A DNA stretch of 64,000 bases from Ditylenchus dipsaci. Taxonomy: Eukaryota; Nematoda; Chromadorea; Rhabditida; Anguinidae. The stretch covers positions 1 through 64,000 of the forward strand of contig SADC01000494.1 of NCBI GenBank assembly GCA_004194705.1, read 5' to 3'. A program made the translations under genes and the position numbers. The number at the start of each line of letters is the position of its first letter. The first letter of the stretch is position 1. Positions 36,520 through 47,126 of this stretch are shown here, piece after piece. The notes beneath the pieces are model-generated. The model saw nothing but the letters and a program-made list of their open reading frames with translations. It was not told the DNA's origin and made no database searches.

Positions 36520-36673
36520 CAGTCAAACCTCGTTTACCCGGCACCCTTGGGGAACGGCCGGATAGTGCCGGATAAATGATGTGCCGGATAACTGGAGTTT
36601 CAATCGACAGAGTATAAACCAATCTCAGTCAAACGAAGTATATTTAAGGTGCCGGATAACCGAGGTTTGACTG
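36520..36673. mobile_element. pogo/Tc1-like miniature element (TA flanked)
   Basis: The ends CAGTCAAACCTCGTTTACCC and the diverged inverse ending GAGGTTTGACTG are flanked by TA. The words gtgccggataa repeat inside. It lies between the last FERM-adjacent exon and the giant exon. Confidence 0.85.
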
Positions 36674-37033
36674 TAAATGGATGGGTATGGAAAGCGGTCG
36701 GATATCCGCGCGCTATCCTGTTACTAGAGTTTTAATACAAGTCATAATTTTGAATAACTTTAATAAAGTCATAGGAAGGTGCGACGTTTGGAATCCATAC
36801 ACAGTCCTTAAAATTTAAAAAAATATATATGAAAAACGAAAAAGAGTTTGATGCGCTATAAACTAAAAAAACTAAATTATTTTCCATTCCCATCCTTCCT
36901 CAAATATAAAACCCACATCTCTAGATCCATCATCAGCATAGTGGAGTGGAGAGGTATGCTCCAATTTGCTGGCTTTCACAGCAACTAAAACATTCACTTA
37001 GATTCAGAAACATAAAAAACATGTAATACTTAC

Positions 37034-37133
37034 TGTCATCTGCTGACTTGGAGACTGCTCTCCCACTGTTCACTCGTTCGACCGTGGGACCAGCAGAACT
37101 GTCGAATAACTGAGAGGCCATGTGTGATTGAAT
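37034..37133 (-). CDS. EPB41/cora: Protein 4.1-like, FERM-adjacent exon 2
   Basis: Acceptor attgtag|ATTCAA and donor GACA|gtaagt give IQSHMASQLFDSSAGPTVER, then VNSGRAVSKSADD. It follows YQGRTN directly, in the position of the FERM-adjacent regulatory segment. It ends in phase 1 whereas the giant exon opens in phase 0. Either a further small exon between 36.0 and 37.0 kb or a one-base error is therefore unaccounted for. Confidence 0.75.
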
Positions 37134-37184
37134 CTACAATAACTTTTTATTGACTCTACTTTTACAACACTCAATAAAACTCAC

Positions 37185-37266
37185 ATTTGTACGACCTTGA
37201 TAGCGAAAGCGGTTAGAGCCGAAGCTAAGGAAGGAGCCTTTGGACTTGCCTTCTGGTTGGATCAAC
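37185..37266 (-). CDS. EPB41/cora: Protein 4.1-like, FERM-adjacent exon 1
   Basis: Acceptor cacattgcag|GTTGAT and donor AAT|gtgagt bound LIQPEGKSKGSFLSFGSNRF, then RYQGRTN. The pattern FxxxGSxFRYxGRT is the hallmark of the FERM-adjacent (FA) domain that follows FERM in protein 4.1 proteins. Confidence 0.93.
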
Positions 37267-37322
37267 CTGCAATGTGGTAATAAATAAATAGGTGTGCGAA
37301 ACCCAACTGCAATAGCACATAC

Positions 37323-37420
37323 CTGAAGAAAGTGTGGTGCTCCACAGCACATTTCCAAAGTCGTTTGGCAGCTGGGTAGTCGACTAATTTGTAGCTGGCC
37401 ACAGTGTCCTTCTTCTCCAG
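37323..37420 (-). CDS. EPB41/cora: Protein 4.1-like, FERM F3 exon 2
   Basis: Acceptor gtttttag|CTGGAG and donor TTCAG|gtatgt give LEKKDTVASYKLVDYPAAKR, then LWKCAVEHHTFFR. AAKRLWKxxVEHHTFFR closes the F3 (PH-like) lobe of protein 4.1-type FERM domains and is near-invariant in the family. Confidence 0.97.
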
Positions 37421-37464
37421 CTAAAAACAAAAACGATTAGTGGAGTAAAGATTGCTAATACTAC

Positions 37465-37617
37465 CTCTCCTGGCTTTAGCTTGATAGTGAAAGTGTTGCG
37501 CCTGTAGGAGAACTTGACAATGTTGACCCAGGCAAATCTGTGCAAACGCATCTGGTCGTTATAGACACTGAGGCCGTGGGAACTCACACCAATTTGCACT
37601 GGTTTACCTTTGGAATC
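37465..37617 (-). CDS. EPB41/cora: Protein 4.1-like, FERM F3 exon 1
   Basis: Acceptor tcattttag|GATTCC and donor GGAGAG|gtagta bound 51 codons. They include VQIGVSSHGLSVYNDQMRLH, RFAWVNIVKFSYRRNTFTIK and LKPGE. The motif NRFAWxxIxKxSYRRNxFxI(K) is characteristic of the F3 lobe. Confidence 0.97.
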
Positions 37618-37781
37618 CTAAAATGAGTAGGTTAACTATAATTTCTCAACAGTGAAATGAGAAAGAAGTAATTCATATACTTCAAACCACAATTGAATTA
37701 CAAAATCGTGAATTAGGGTGAAATTTGAAAACTGAGAATGTTCTAAAAAATCAGCCAGCTAGTTTATTTGGGCATGAGCAA

Positions 37782-38083
37782 CCTGTGTCAAATCACATTG
37801 CACACAAATTGTGCCAAAATCAGATTGTGCCACCGCAAATTGTGCCGCGGTTTTGATACATTTCACTGTAAAAATCATCAAATTTTTATTCTTTTTATTT
37901 TTATTCTTTTATTTTTATTCTGGTACAGTTTGATTTTGGCACAATTTGCGGTGGTACAATTTGAGTTTGGCACAATTCAAATTGGGCACAGTTTAATTTG
38001 GCACAATTTGCGGTGGCACAATTTGAATGGGCACAATTTGAATTTGGCACAATTTGCGGTGGCACAATGTGATTTGACACAGG
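37782..38083. mobile_element. Inverted-repeat element built of cacaatttg words
   Basis: The ends CCTGTGTCAAATCACATT and AATGTGATTTGACACAGG are perfect 18-bp inverse copies. The interior is an array of the word ggcacaatttgcggt and its inverse. It lies in the intron between the FERM F3 exon at 37,617 and the F2 exon at 39,249. I find no exact target duplication. Confidence 0.8.
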
Positions 38084-38462
38084 CTGCTCCTGCCTGTGTA
38101 TTTTTGTAATCACTCTAATAGAAAAAGGTCTCACCTCTTTCTTAATCACTTAGCTAAGAATTAATAGCATAGGAAAAACTTTTTAGCTCTGGCTGAAAAA
38201 TTCTTTTTAGATATCTCAAAAGCTGGTCTATCCTACGCCCAGAGCTGTAAAATTTTTTGTACACTCTACGCACGGTGTAATATCCCGAGGACAAAGCCTA
38301 CCCACATCTTATAAGGAGGATATGTTTTAGCATCCGGCGATTATAGTCATTTAAAATGAACCCATTCTCGAATTAGACCGAAAGTTCTTTGATTGGTAAG
38401 GTGACTGAAATTTTTTTACTATGTAACTGCTTTGCAAATGTACAATTATCCCTCTAAAAGAA

Positions 38463-38938
38463 CCTGCGCCCTAGTGAACAATCCGTGTCTTCTTTCGCCT
38501 TGGTCCCTGTTGTTTTTTGTGTAGTTTCAAATTTTTCTTAAAGGGCATGCTCGCTTAAGGCAAAATTTGTCCCGCCAATTCAAAAAATTTCTCCCGAACC
38601 ATTGAACTTCTGTACGGATTTTTCAACTTGGTTTCTAACAAAACTATACCTAAAATAAAATTCCAGGCCTTGTTTTGTTAGAAACCAAGCTGAAAAATCT
38701 GTACAGAAGTTCACTGATTCGGAAAAAATTTAAATTCCCGGTGAGCAGGTGAGCATGCCCCTTAATGTTTTCTTGTGGCAGGTTGTATAGTGCTTGTATC
38801 CCAATAGCCAACCTAGTTTTCTTCCAAGCTTCTTAGAAAAATTACTGGTAGAAAAACGAGAAAAATCTTAAAAAATTACAATAAAAGACAACAGGGGGGA
38901 CCAGGGCAAAAAAGGCACGGATTGTTTACTAGAGCCAG
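38463..38938. mobile_element. Element with ~55 bp inverted repeats carrying a second inside
   Basis: The left end runs through ctagtgaacaatccgtgtc and cgccttggtccctgttg. The right end is the inverse (caacaggggggaccagggc and cacggattgtttactagag). A second inverted pair lies within at 38,539-38,763 (aaagggcatgctcgc and gagcatgcccctt), enclosing gtttctaacaaaactatac and its inverse. A diverged relative of the inner part is at about 10,390-10,600. Confidence 0.75.
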
Positions 38939-38947
38939 GATCTGTTA

Positions 38948-39130
38948 CAGTCGACGCTCGATATAACGTCCCTCAAGGACCGGCCAAAATGGGACGTTAT
39001 ATCGAGCGGACGTTATATCGAGCGTTCATTTGACTAAATTTTAGTCAAAGCTGACCAAATTCGTGATTTTTTCGGGACGTTATATCGAGCTGGACGTTGT
39101 ATCGGGGGTCGTTATATCGAGCGTCGACTG
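38948..39130. mobile_element. pogo/Tc1-like miniature element (TA flanked)
   Basis: The ends CAGTCGACGCTCGATATAAC and GTTATATCGAGCGTCGACTG are perfect inverse copies with TA on both sides. The words ggacgttatatcgagc repeat inside. It is in the FERM intron just downstream of the F2 exon. Confidence 0.9.
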
Positions 39131-39248
39131 TATTCGAATAAAAAAGCAGCTCAATTACTTTGACGCACATACTCATTTATCAAATTTTTAATAAAGATAT
39201 TGATGGGTGCCAGAAAAAAATTTTAGGCTTCTTTGCAGCTATTATTAC

Positions 39249-39336
39249 CTTGGCTGGAAACAAATGTACGCCATACAATGCCAATTCCTTGCACTCATTC
39301 AAGTAGGCTAGTTCAGCATCTGGTGGAGTCAAACCT
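39249..39336 (-). CDS. EPB41/cora: Protein 4.1-like, FERM F2 exon 2
   Basis: Acceptor gctcttgcag|AGGTTTG and donor GCCAAG|gtaata give (R)GLTPPDAELAYLNECKELA, then LYGVHLFPAK. GLTPxxAExxYLxxxKxLxLYGVxLxPA is the conserved end of the FERM F2 lobe in protein 4.1 proteins. Confidence 0.96.
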
Positions 39337-39386
39337 CTGCAAGAGCCCTAGCGTGATCAAAGGTCTCACAAAGACAAATTTCAAAC

Positions 39387-39559
39387 CTGTTGTGTTTGTG
39401 AAGTTCTCTGATCCTGTCCAGCAGTTCGTCACTCATCACTTGGAGATCTTGGCATTCTTCAAGTAGTTCTCATAGTCCTCACTTCCATCATAGTCTCCAT
39501 ACTCTGACTGAGCGGCCAGGGAGCCAAGTTTGGCTTGTGCAACAAAAGAAACTGGCAAT
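39387..39559 (-). CDS. EPB41/cora: Protein 4.1-like, FERM F2 exon 1 with a one-base gap
   Basis: Acceptor ctgttcag|ATTGCC opens (R)LPVSFVAQAKLGSLAAQSEY, GDYDGSEDYENYLKNAKISK. The frame is then lost at about 39,439 (AAGTGATG where AAGGTGATG is expected). It continues as VMSDELLDRIRELHKHN to the donor CAG|gtttga. The exon length is one short of keeping phase, so a single missing G (plus-strand C) explains everything. Confidence 0.88.
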
Positions 39560-39609
39560 CTGAACAGAGAATTTGTAATAATTGTCAGAAGATGTAATAG
39601 TTATCCCAC

Positions 39610-39773
39610 CTTTCATTGTAGATGTCTTGGCGCAATTGAAGACACAGTAAATAACGAGTCAAGTCCTCTGCCAGCTGCGAAGGCTGCGGTGAATAGAACT
39701 TGACTTCGAACGAGAAAGTCCATGGAAGTCCTTTCAACTGTTTCGAAATTCGCTTGTCCTTGTACAACCAGTG
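39610..39773 (-). CDS. EPB41/cora: Protein 4.1-like, FERM F1/F2 exon
   Basis: Acceptor ctttatttcag|CACTGG and donor GAAAG|gtggga bound HWLYKDKRISKQLKGLPWTF, SFEVKFYSPQPSQLAEDLTR, then YLLCLQLRQDIYNE. PWxFxFxVKFYxPxPxQLxEDxTRYxLCLQLRxDI is one of the strongest protein 4.1 FERM signatures. Confidence 0.97.
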
Positions 39774-39827
39774 CTGAAATAAAGACTGGGCTGAATTATT
39801 TAGCATCAAAATTGATAAAGCACCAAC

Positions 39828-39932
39828 CCTGACAGACTGATCATCATAGAACGCCAGGCCAAAGTAATCTTTTTCTAGCAGGTTTAATTGATTGGCCACC
39901 ATGTCGAAAAGAATTTCACCGTCTGCATTTTT
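39828..39932 (-). CDS. EPB41/cora: Protein 4.1-like, FERM F1 exon
   Basis: Acceptor ctattttag|AAAAAT and donor CAGG|gttggt bound 35 codons, KNADGEILFDMVANQLNLLE and KDYFGLAFYDDQSVR. LNLLEKDYFGLxFxD is diagnostic. It is in phase 0 with both neighbours. The donor gttggt recurs elsewhere in this gene. Confidence 0.97.
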
Positions 39933-40345
39933 CTAAAATAGATTTTTTATATAAAATTAGTAGTTTGAACTTTTAGCACGTGTTAAGATTTCTTTAAAAT
40001 TTGCTTTTTATCTGTACTTTTGACGAACACTGCTTTCACGGTAAAAATTAAAGTTGAGAACCACGTATCGGAGTGACATTTCCTCGTCCCTAACCAGCAC
40101 CTATTATCTTAAAACCCAATTACGTTCGATTTGAATTCATCGACGGGTCCCAGAAGGCAGCAAATTTTTTTTCTATAACCCATTAGATAGTTTAACTTGT
40201 TTTACCAAAAAATATTTTGTCAAAAACAAGAGAAACAGTTCAAGCCACCGAAAAATTCTACCGATAATAGTTGATAAACGCTCCTAACTTTTTTATGTCT
40301 TTGTTCTCTTTTTCCAGTTTCAAGTAAATTTTAATAATAACTTAC

Positions 40346-40719
40346 ATGTGTGTAAAAGGTGTATTTGTGGCCATCCAAATATGTGACTGAACTAGGCTGT
40401 AAATTTTTCCTGGCCACCCCTTCCTGGACAAACGGAGAAGGGCCTTCATCAATTGATGGAGGTAGGGGAACTGGGGCTTCGTTGGCTCGAGATGACCGAG
40501 TAGTAGTCTGCAGGTCGTGTTGCTCAATCTCTTGTGCCCCTCTGCTTAGGCTTAATTCCCCTGCATTGTTGCTGCTGCCTACATTTGTGGACATTCTGTG
40601 AGTTTGGTCGTTGGTGTTGTCGACACTAGGTGTTGTTCTTTCGCTGGGTTCGTTGTGAGGGAGGCTTCGTGGTTATTGCGGTTGTTGTTATCGCAATGGC
40701 ACTGCCCTGGCACACTAAT
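40346..40719 (-). CDS. EPB41/cora: Protein 4.1-like, N-terminal exon and FERM start
   Basis: The exon runs from acceptor gatcatttgcag|ATTAGTG to donor CACACAT|gtaagt. An ATG at 40,594 gives MSTNVGSSNNAGELSLSRGA, a low-complexity polar headpiece. VTYLDGHKYTFYTH, the first strand pair of the FERM F1 lobe, follows. The frame is also open upstream of this ATG to the acceptor, so longer N-termini are possible, as in vertebrate 4.1. The 5'UTR exon and promoter were not located. Confidence 0.85.
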
Positions 40720-40739
40720 CTGCAAATGATCGAACTGTA

Positions 40740-42320
40740 AGAATGGCTGACAGAACAAATTTATCACCACAAATACCGGTAAATATTCATATACGTACGA
40801 AAAAATTGAATATAATCCATATCACATATGACATAATAAGTATACGGTATAAATCAGGGTCGGGAGTTTTACCGGCAATATTCTGTTCCATAATAATCTT
40901 TTATTTCCAACTTGTATTTATGAATTTATGACAATAAAAACACAATATCTAGCGCGAAAAGTAAAAAGATACTTCTCTGATTTTGTTTGTCGGTAAGAAT
41001 ATAGATTCTTACCGAGAATATTCTCCAGCCAACTATAGCGTAGACCAAGACATATTCCAGGTCGCCGGAAAGGTCGTGAAACATATAACGTAATCAGCAC
41101 CTTTCTGGTGGGTCTCAACAAATGTTACTCACAAAATTCACCATTTTAGCGCCCATTTTTTAATTTGAATAGACAATGAAAAAGTGCCCATTTGATGCAA
41201 AAAGTGCCCCCTCCCCCAAGTTCGTTTTCGAAAATAAACCTGACTTATATCTCCGTTTTTTTTTACTATTTTCATACCCTCATGTACATTTTATGGATTT
41301 TTACTTATGAATGACCGGTTTAGGATACGTATTTTTACCCTTAAATGAAATACTGCATATAGATCATAAAATTATCTGATATTGTTGTCAAAGTTTCAAT
41401 TTACCAACTATCTATCTACAATTGGATCTACAACAACAAACAAAAATGTAGATCGTCCATAAACCATTGCAAAACAGTAATCTCAAACCCTGTTGCCTCT
41501 CACCTACAATTAAAAGCAAAACACATGCACACACCTCAAAAAGTGTTTGCACATAGCAGCGGCAGCAACACCCAAAAAAATAGTTGGCGTAAATGTTGAC
41601 GTTCTAAACAAAGCTTTCTTCAACCAAAAATGCAGCACAACCAAAAATAACGAAATAAATAAAAAGGCAAGAGAAACAGGAGAGACATACAAGGACAACC
41701 ACATTATGGCAAACACACACACAGGCTTTCTTCTCTGACTTCACCATAATGTATTCAGGGGGGGGGCAGTGATGATGAGAGGGTGCACCAACAAGGAGAG
41801 AATGCAAATGAATTGCCAGACACAGGCAAGACAGCAATAAATTGAGTGAAAAAGGTCTTCTTCGTTTTCCTTGCTGAAAACCAATAAAAAGCTTGAGTTG
41901 ATGCTGGTGGGATGTTAAAAAATAGCAAAAATGTGGGCAAACAACTCATTTTAGAAAAATTTGCAAAAATCGGTTTAGGGATAGACATGCTTTTAATTTT
42001 ATACAGAATTAGCGATTATTAAATTGATCCTAACTCTCAAACTTTTTTCTCTTAGACTCCCTATCCTATCACAGCCACTTTTGGCTATTTAATGCCATAA
42101 AATGACTCTATTAGGTTGAAGCGGCATGCGAGAGCGTTAGATGACGAAATGGGTTTTAGCACTTTTTGTTCTAAATCTGGAACTTTTTTGAAAAAGTAAC
42201 AAACACAAAATGGAAAAGTGCTCAGACTTCAGGAAAAAGTTTTTTTCTTTGGTTAGTTTCAACCAAAACAGCATGAATGTGTACATTTTTTAAAGAATGA
42301 TAAACATTATCATGCGACTG
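40740..42320. other. Upstream region of the protein 4.1-like gene
   Basis: I find no convincing coding exon here. A composite AT-rich stretch with several tri- and hexanucleotide-rich patches (41,500-41,830, with cacacacacaggctttc and a run of nine G at about 41,759) is less repeat-like than its surroundings. It could hold a 5' exon or promoter. Nothing more specific can be supported. Confidence 0.3.
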
Positions 42321-42545
42321 ACCTACGATCGAGTACATATTATGACCGGGTACAGTTTTTTGTGAGCGTAAAAAAATATTTTTAAATCACACAATTGAGT
42401 CCGTCTTAACGGGCGCTGCCTAAGTGCGTAAAATCATGAAAATCGAAAAAAGTTAATAAAAATAACAGGAGGCAAAACCAAGGCAAAATTTGGCAGTGTA
42501 CCCGGTCGTCGTACCTGTTCGTTGGTATACCCTATTGTGCAATCC
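42320..42545. repeat. Dispersed repeat shared with 3,330-3,545
   Basis: The words gcctaagtgcgtaaaa, aatcgaaaaaa, aacagg and caaaatttggca, and the end ttggtatacc, occur in the same order at 3,380-3,542. They define a diverged dispersed family. Its interior overlaps the CCTTGGTCCCCC family. Confidence 0.55.
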
Positions 42546-43224
42546 TACCTTTCTGATTTCTAACGAGGTATTATTTATTGCAACATATTTGCAAAATAAA
42601 GCACAAAAAGTTTAAAGTATGAAGCAAATCAGAAAAAAATAGTTCGGTTCACACTTTTACCTTTTTGTGTCACGTTCAGCTCTCATGTTTAGGCTTTTCT
42701 GACTCAAACGAAAAAAACTTAAATGTGATAAAACAGGAACAAACAACAAAATTACATAAAATTAAAAAAAAACACGAAACAAATATTGAATGAAGTGAAT
42801 TCGCGATAATTTCATGATGGCCGAGCTGGAAATGTAAACGGAATTCTCATAGCAGGGTTCCAACACGGTGGCCAAAGCTAAGGACGACCAAGCCATACTC
42901 CACATCCATTTTTTTTCTGTAAAAGTATCGTCCTAAGCCTAAAAATATGTTGACCGAACTCCCTTATCCGGTCATGGCCCGAAATTGTCCAAAACAGCGT
43001 TATGTAGCGTTTTTAAGCTTATAACGCAAAGAAAAGGCGAAAAAATAATGGGAAGGCATTTTTCAGAAAAAAATTTCAGAAACAACTTTTTTAGAAAGTG
43101 TTTCCAAACACCCTATATCGACCTAAAATAGCCTCACGAGCTCAAAAAGGCATTACTTTTAAGTTTTGGTCCATAAAAATTGAGTTTAGGGCATTTTGAA
43201 GTTTCGACTTTTTACCTGTTTCAC

Positions 43225-43450
43225 AATGTTTTTCAACATGGGACTTGGCAAAAACAGCCTCTAAATGTATTTTTAATCAAGAGTCTTGCTCGGAATTATG
43301 TCTAAGGTAAGTGAGATGCGCACACCCACATACCTTAGACACAAATCACTCGAAAGTGACTCTGGATGCATGAAAAAGCATGCATACCAGAGTTTATTTA
43401 TGCGGTAGGTCCCAGTTATCAAAACTATGTTTAAATTCTATATTTTTACG
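43225..43450. repeat. Dispersed repeat, copy 2 (no GC hairpin)
   Basis: It carries the same frame of words as the 4.1 kb copy (caagagtcttgctcggaatt, aggtaagtg, gagatgcgcacac, caaatcactcgaaagtgact) but lacks the GC-rich hairpin. It thus records the ancestral or deleted form. Confidence 0.7.
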
Positions 43451-44875
43451 AGTATTGGAAGTATCCACGTACCCTTTCTGTTGGTCAACCTTGATCCCTG
43501 ATGCAAAAAGTCAATTTTGGCCGAATTTTTTTCCTGAAAAGTGCCTTCCCAATATTTTTTGCCTTTTCTTCACGTTTCTAGTCTTAAAATGCATAAATAA
43601 CGCCCTTTTGGACGATTTTAGGCCATGAACGTATAAGGGAGTTTAGCCGGTATGTTAAGCACCCGTAATTTTCAAAAAAAAGAGCTCAAAACAAATTACG
43701 AAAATGTGCTTCATAACTTCCTATTAATATTCTATAAAACGGGCAATTTGTTCTTCCTCTATCATTTAGAAGAGAACTAAAAGTTTCTATATAAAAAACT
43801 CAACCAAATGATCAAACCAATAAAGTAGAGGGTTGCCGCTCTAGCGCCTAATTTATTGCTCTCTGTCGTCGTCTTCTTCCTAAGTCTACTAGATAAATGA
43901 ATCAGTGAGTAATCAACGTGCTGTTGTTGAATTGCAGCGAATGGATGAAACATTTTGTGATTGGCAAGATTGATGTGTGTGCAAGCTGTTTTTTGTTTGA
44001 CAACAAATCAATACTCTTTTTATTCCAGCTTGGCAAATACAGCTTAATGTTGTTGTTGTTGCTGTTCATGTAGTTAGGCAGAAGGGGGGGGGAATAGTCG
44101 TAAAGAAGAGGAAGACAGGGGTATTTATTGTTGAATAAAAGAAGACTATACCCCCTCGGATCCAATTTCTTGGTGTGCGGAGGGGGGGGGGTTGGATGGC
44201 AAAAACTTTCACTTGTTTTCCTATTTCCCCGAAATCTAGACTGAACAGCAGGGGTGCTACTTCTTTTAACCGAAAAAGTGTTTCTGTGCTAACCACTTTA
44301 GAATATACCAGGGAAGAGCCGGTTCCAACCACATATGGTTTTTTAAGCCCTTAGCTGTGTTGTTAATTAAACCGAGTTCTGGGGCATTTTTGCTGCATCT
44401 CAACTTTTCGATTCATGTAGATTACGGGAAAACTTTTAATAAAAATTTGCTTTTTGTTATAGTTTTTGGAAAATCGATTTTTGACAATTTTTTCGACTTT
44501 CTCAATACAGAAATTTGAGTTTTGGTGTCTGCTGAAGGGGGTATATATATCACTAAGTCAAAACTACATAATACAGCAGTCATTTTGGTATAAAATGTTG
44601 AAAATTAAAAGCTTCACAAAAAAAATTTTAGTCATCACAAACTTCCAAAGTTTGGTGTTAGAGTTTTTGGTTTCAACACAAGATTTTCAAGTCGAATTTG
44701 GTCAGTGAATTTATTTTGAATAATCGCGGTTGGTCTCGCACGTAATTGGAAAATTTTTTTGTACTGCTGAAAAAATATTACTATTGCCATAATAAAAAAT
44801 ATGTAAAAAGGTAATAAGTTGAGAGTTAGAACAAAATAAGAATAAAGAATGCTGAAGGACAATAACAGTCACAAA
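43451..44875. other. Stretch without recognisable gene
   Basis: The sequence is AT-rich with two long G homopolymers (near 44,085 and 44,180) and scattered CAG/CAA-type triplets. I see no splice-consistent coding signal and no complete inverted-repeat element. Confidence 0.4.
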
Positions 44876-45217
44876 TTAGAAGTGCACAGGTGTTTTGGAG
44901 CGGAAATTGGTCAGGAAATGCTGCGCTTTTGATTGCATTGTTTCTCCCAGCTGATCCCCCATTTCTTTTTGTTGTATCCGATACACCACAACTTGTGGTG
45001 ATCCAATAAGCGAAATCTCCACCCTTCTTTTAATTACACTAAGCACATTGAAGACACTTGCCTGGCTACAACCTAACACATTTAAAGTGGTTGCACTGAC
45101 ACAAACCACTCCAAAAGCAGTGGTCCGAAGCACTAGTGGTAGTTTGAGGACAAAAGATGGGTGATTGAATCTTTTTTTGACAAGATATTCAACAAACAAA
45201 TGCTTCACGTGAAGCAA
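44876..45217 (-). CDS. Hypothetical exon or small ORF
   Basis: A 113-codon open frame has protein-like composition and a central hydrophobic segment (LRTTAFGVVCVSATTLNVL). It is followed by a basic patch (SVIKRRVEISLIG) and a polar tail ending HFLTNFRSKTPVHF and a stop. There is no obvious ATG at its 5' end; a pyrimidine-rich tract followed by an AG at about 45,200 could be a splice acceptor. I do not recognise the family. It might be the last exon of a membrane protein gene or a degenerate transposon ORF. Confidence 0.35.
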   Translation of the reverse strand: MLHVKHLFVEYLVKKRFNHPSFVLKLPLVLRTTAFGVVCVSATTLNVLGCSQASVFNVLSVIKRRVEISLIGSPQVVVYRIQQKEMGDQLGETMQSKAQHFLTNFRSKTPVHF

Positions 45218-45598
45218 AAAGAAAAAATTTTACATGGTCAGTCAATTGACTCAACAAAATAAAAATTAATTTTTTTTCAAAATAAAAGAAATCAAAACAT
45301 GCACCAAACAGTCAAAAATAAATAAAATTTAAAAAGCGCGAATTCACCGAAAATGGAACGAAAAGAACAAAATAATCCTATCCGGTTTCAGCCAAAATTA
45401 GGCAAAATTTGAGTTTTGGATTTGGTTTATTCAGCTTTTTCACAAACGTTCGATTCGCGAAAGCTATTTTGGAAACCGGGGAATCCATGGCTCTTAAAAA
45501 TTTAAAAGGAGCATGGTTTTTGAACCCAGCGGCATTTTCGAAAATTCGAATTGACGAGGGACACTTTTTTACTCCGGAAATGTTTGTTTGAATAATTT

Positions 45599-46563
45599 TA
45601 GGGTTGGGTGATGGGTAATTACCCGGGTAATTCTCCGGGTAATTACCCGGAGAAATACTAAGTATTTCTCCGTAAAGAAAAGGCGGAGTAATACTATTTC
45701 TTAGAATTTATTGCAGTTGACCCTCGATATTTTTTCTGAAAACTGTTTTTTCTGCAGCTTTATTCGTATTATAGCTGGAAAATTTAGATGTCCAAATTCA
45801 AGCCCGTTTCCTGGAGCCGAATTTTGCAGGATGGATAGGATTAAGATTAAAGATAATCTTTCTTTGTATCCATCCTGCGAAATTCGGCTCCTGGTGTTGG
45901 AATTACTACAATCGAATTGAAGAAAAAAATGCAAATGGGAATCTAACAGTGGTCGGTTTCTGCAAGTTCTGCAATGCTCGCTACAAGTCAGATGCGAAAA
46001 GAATGGAGAAACACTCAAACGTTGGTTCTTATAGGAGTATGAAGCGTTCTAATTTTTTCTTTTTGTTTTTTCTTTTTGTTTTCTTTTTGCTTCTTTTTGC
46101 TTAAATTTCTTTTTGCTTTAGAACTGCGTCAAAGTCGGAGCCGAAGCCAGGAAGCAGATCGATCAGAAGTTTAAGAAGCCGGCAAGTCAAGATGAGTCTC
46201 CGCAACGCAAGAAGTCCAAGATGACAACGTCGGACACAGCCATCTCGTTGCAAGGAAGTTCGGAAAAGCTCACAAACTGGTTCGACCACACATCCAAGGA
46301 AGATCAAGACAAAGCAGATATTCTTCTCACCAAGGTTGGTTTCTTTTCTTCTCATCTCCCATCTGTTTTATTTATTTCAGAGCTTTACGACTGGAACGTT
46401 GCTCCGAACTTGCTCGATAATCCGTTCTTTCAGCAGTTCGTCTCATTTCTCATAACGTATTCAATTACCCAGCCAAGAGTATTTCTTTGCTTTTCGGGTA
46501 ATAACCCGTATTTCTCCGGGTAATTACCCGGAAAGTATTTCTCCGGAGAATTGCCCAACCCTA
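45599..46563 (+). mobile_element. hAT element with transposase remnants
   Basis: The ends TAGGGTTGGG and CCCAACCCTA sit between perfect 8-bp duplications aataattt (45,591-45,598 and 46,564-46,571). Subterminal repeats are of the word gggtaattacccgg. The interior is diverged but shows a BED-type zinc finger in pieces (VVGFCKFCNARYKSDAKRME, about 45,950-46,010). Nearby are a basic segment (FKKPASQDESPQRKKSK) and the word NLLDNPFFQQFVSFL, as in the hAT transposase core. Frames are broken. It is a deletion derivative, not an active copy. Confidence 0.88.
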
Positions 46564-46682
46564 AATAATTTTTTATTTGCATTTTAAATTCACATTTCAC
46601 GTATTAGTCCGAAAAAACCTAAATCTAATATAAGATACTTATAATTCAGTGAAAGTCGACTAAATCGTCCGATCTGGCAATG

Positions 46683-46835
46683 GCTAGCAGACAATTTCCA
46701 ATATTTTTGGAAAATGTCGCACGACATTTTCCAATATTTTTTGGTGGATTCGGTCGTTTCGCCCGAATTTACCGAAAAAATATTGGAAAATTTCGAGCGA
46801 CATTTTCCAAAAATATTGGAAATTGTCTGGTGGCC
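46683..46835. mobile_element. Palindromic element with 9-bp duplication
   Basis: The ends GCTAGCAGACAATTTCC and its near-inverse GGAAATTGTCTGGTGGC lie between direct repeats ctggcaatg (46,674-46,682 and 46,836-46,844). A 9-bp duplication with long inverted ends suits Mutator-like elements. The interior arms include aatattttttggtggattcg and partial inverses. Confidence 0.65.
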
Positions 46836-47126
46836 CTGGCAATGTCGAGCAACGTTGAACTTGACTAGTAAAGTAGATAGTTCATAGTTTTGATAAAATT
46901 ATAGATTTAAACAAAAAACAGTTTGATTATTAATGCTTGAATATTTTCAGAGTAAAAAAGTGTCCCCGCCAATTCATAATTCCAAGATGCCGCTGCGTTC
47001 AAAAACCATGGTCCTTTAAATATCTTTTAGCAATCAGCCTTTGTTCAACAATCCACAAGCAGTTTTACCAAAATGTTTAAAAAAATCAATAAATTATGGA
47101 ACAATATAGAATTATACAAAGCAATA

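Larger units (their letters stand above)
45502..47019. mobile_element. 1.5 kb TTAA-flanked element
   Basis: TTAA (45,502-45,505 and 47,016-47,019) flanks inverted repeats of about 70 bp. The left reads gcatggtttttgaaccc then agcggcattttcg. The right reads gatgccgctgcgttcaaaaa then ccatggtcc. It shares its ends with elements at 1.5 and 52.0 kb. A 965-bp hAT element and a 153-bp MULE-like element are inserted in it. Confidence 0.8.

Noticed and set aside
44876..45217. Resemblance of the hypothetical exon to a sideroflexin-type mitochondrial carrier
   Set aside because: Only a loose spacing of a few residues (N...R..E...G..LGE) agrees; the key family motifs are absent. It is left as unknown.
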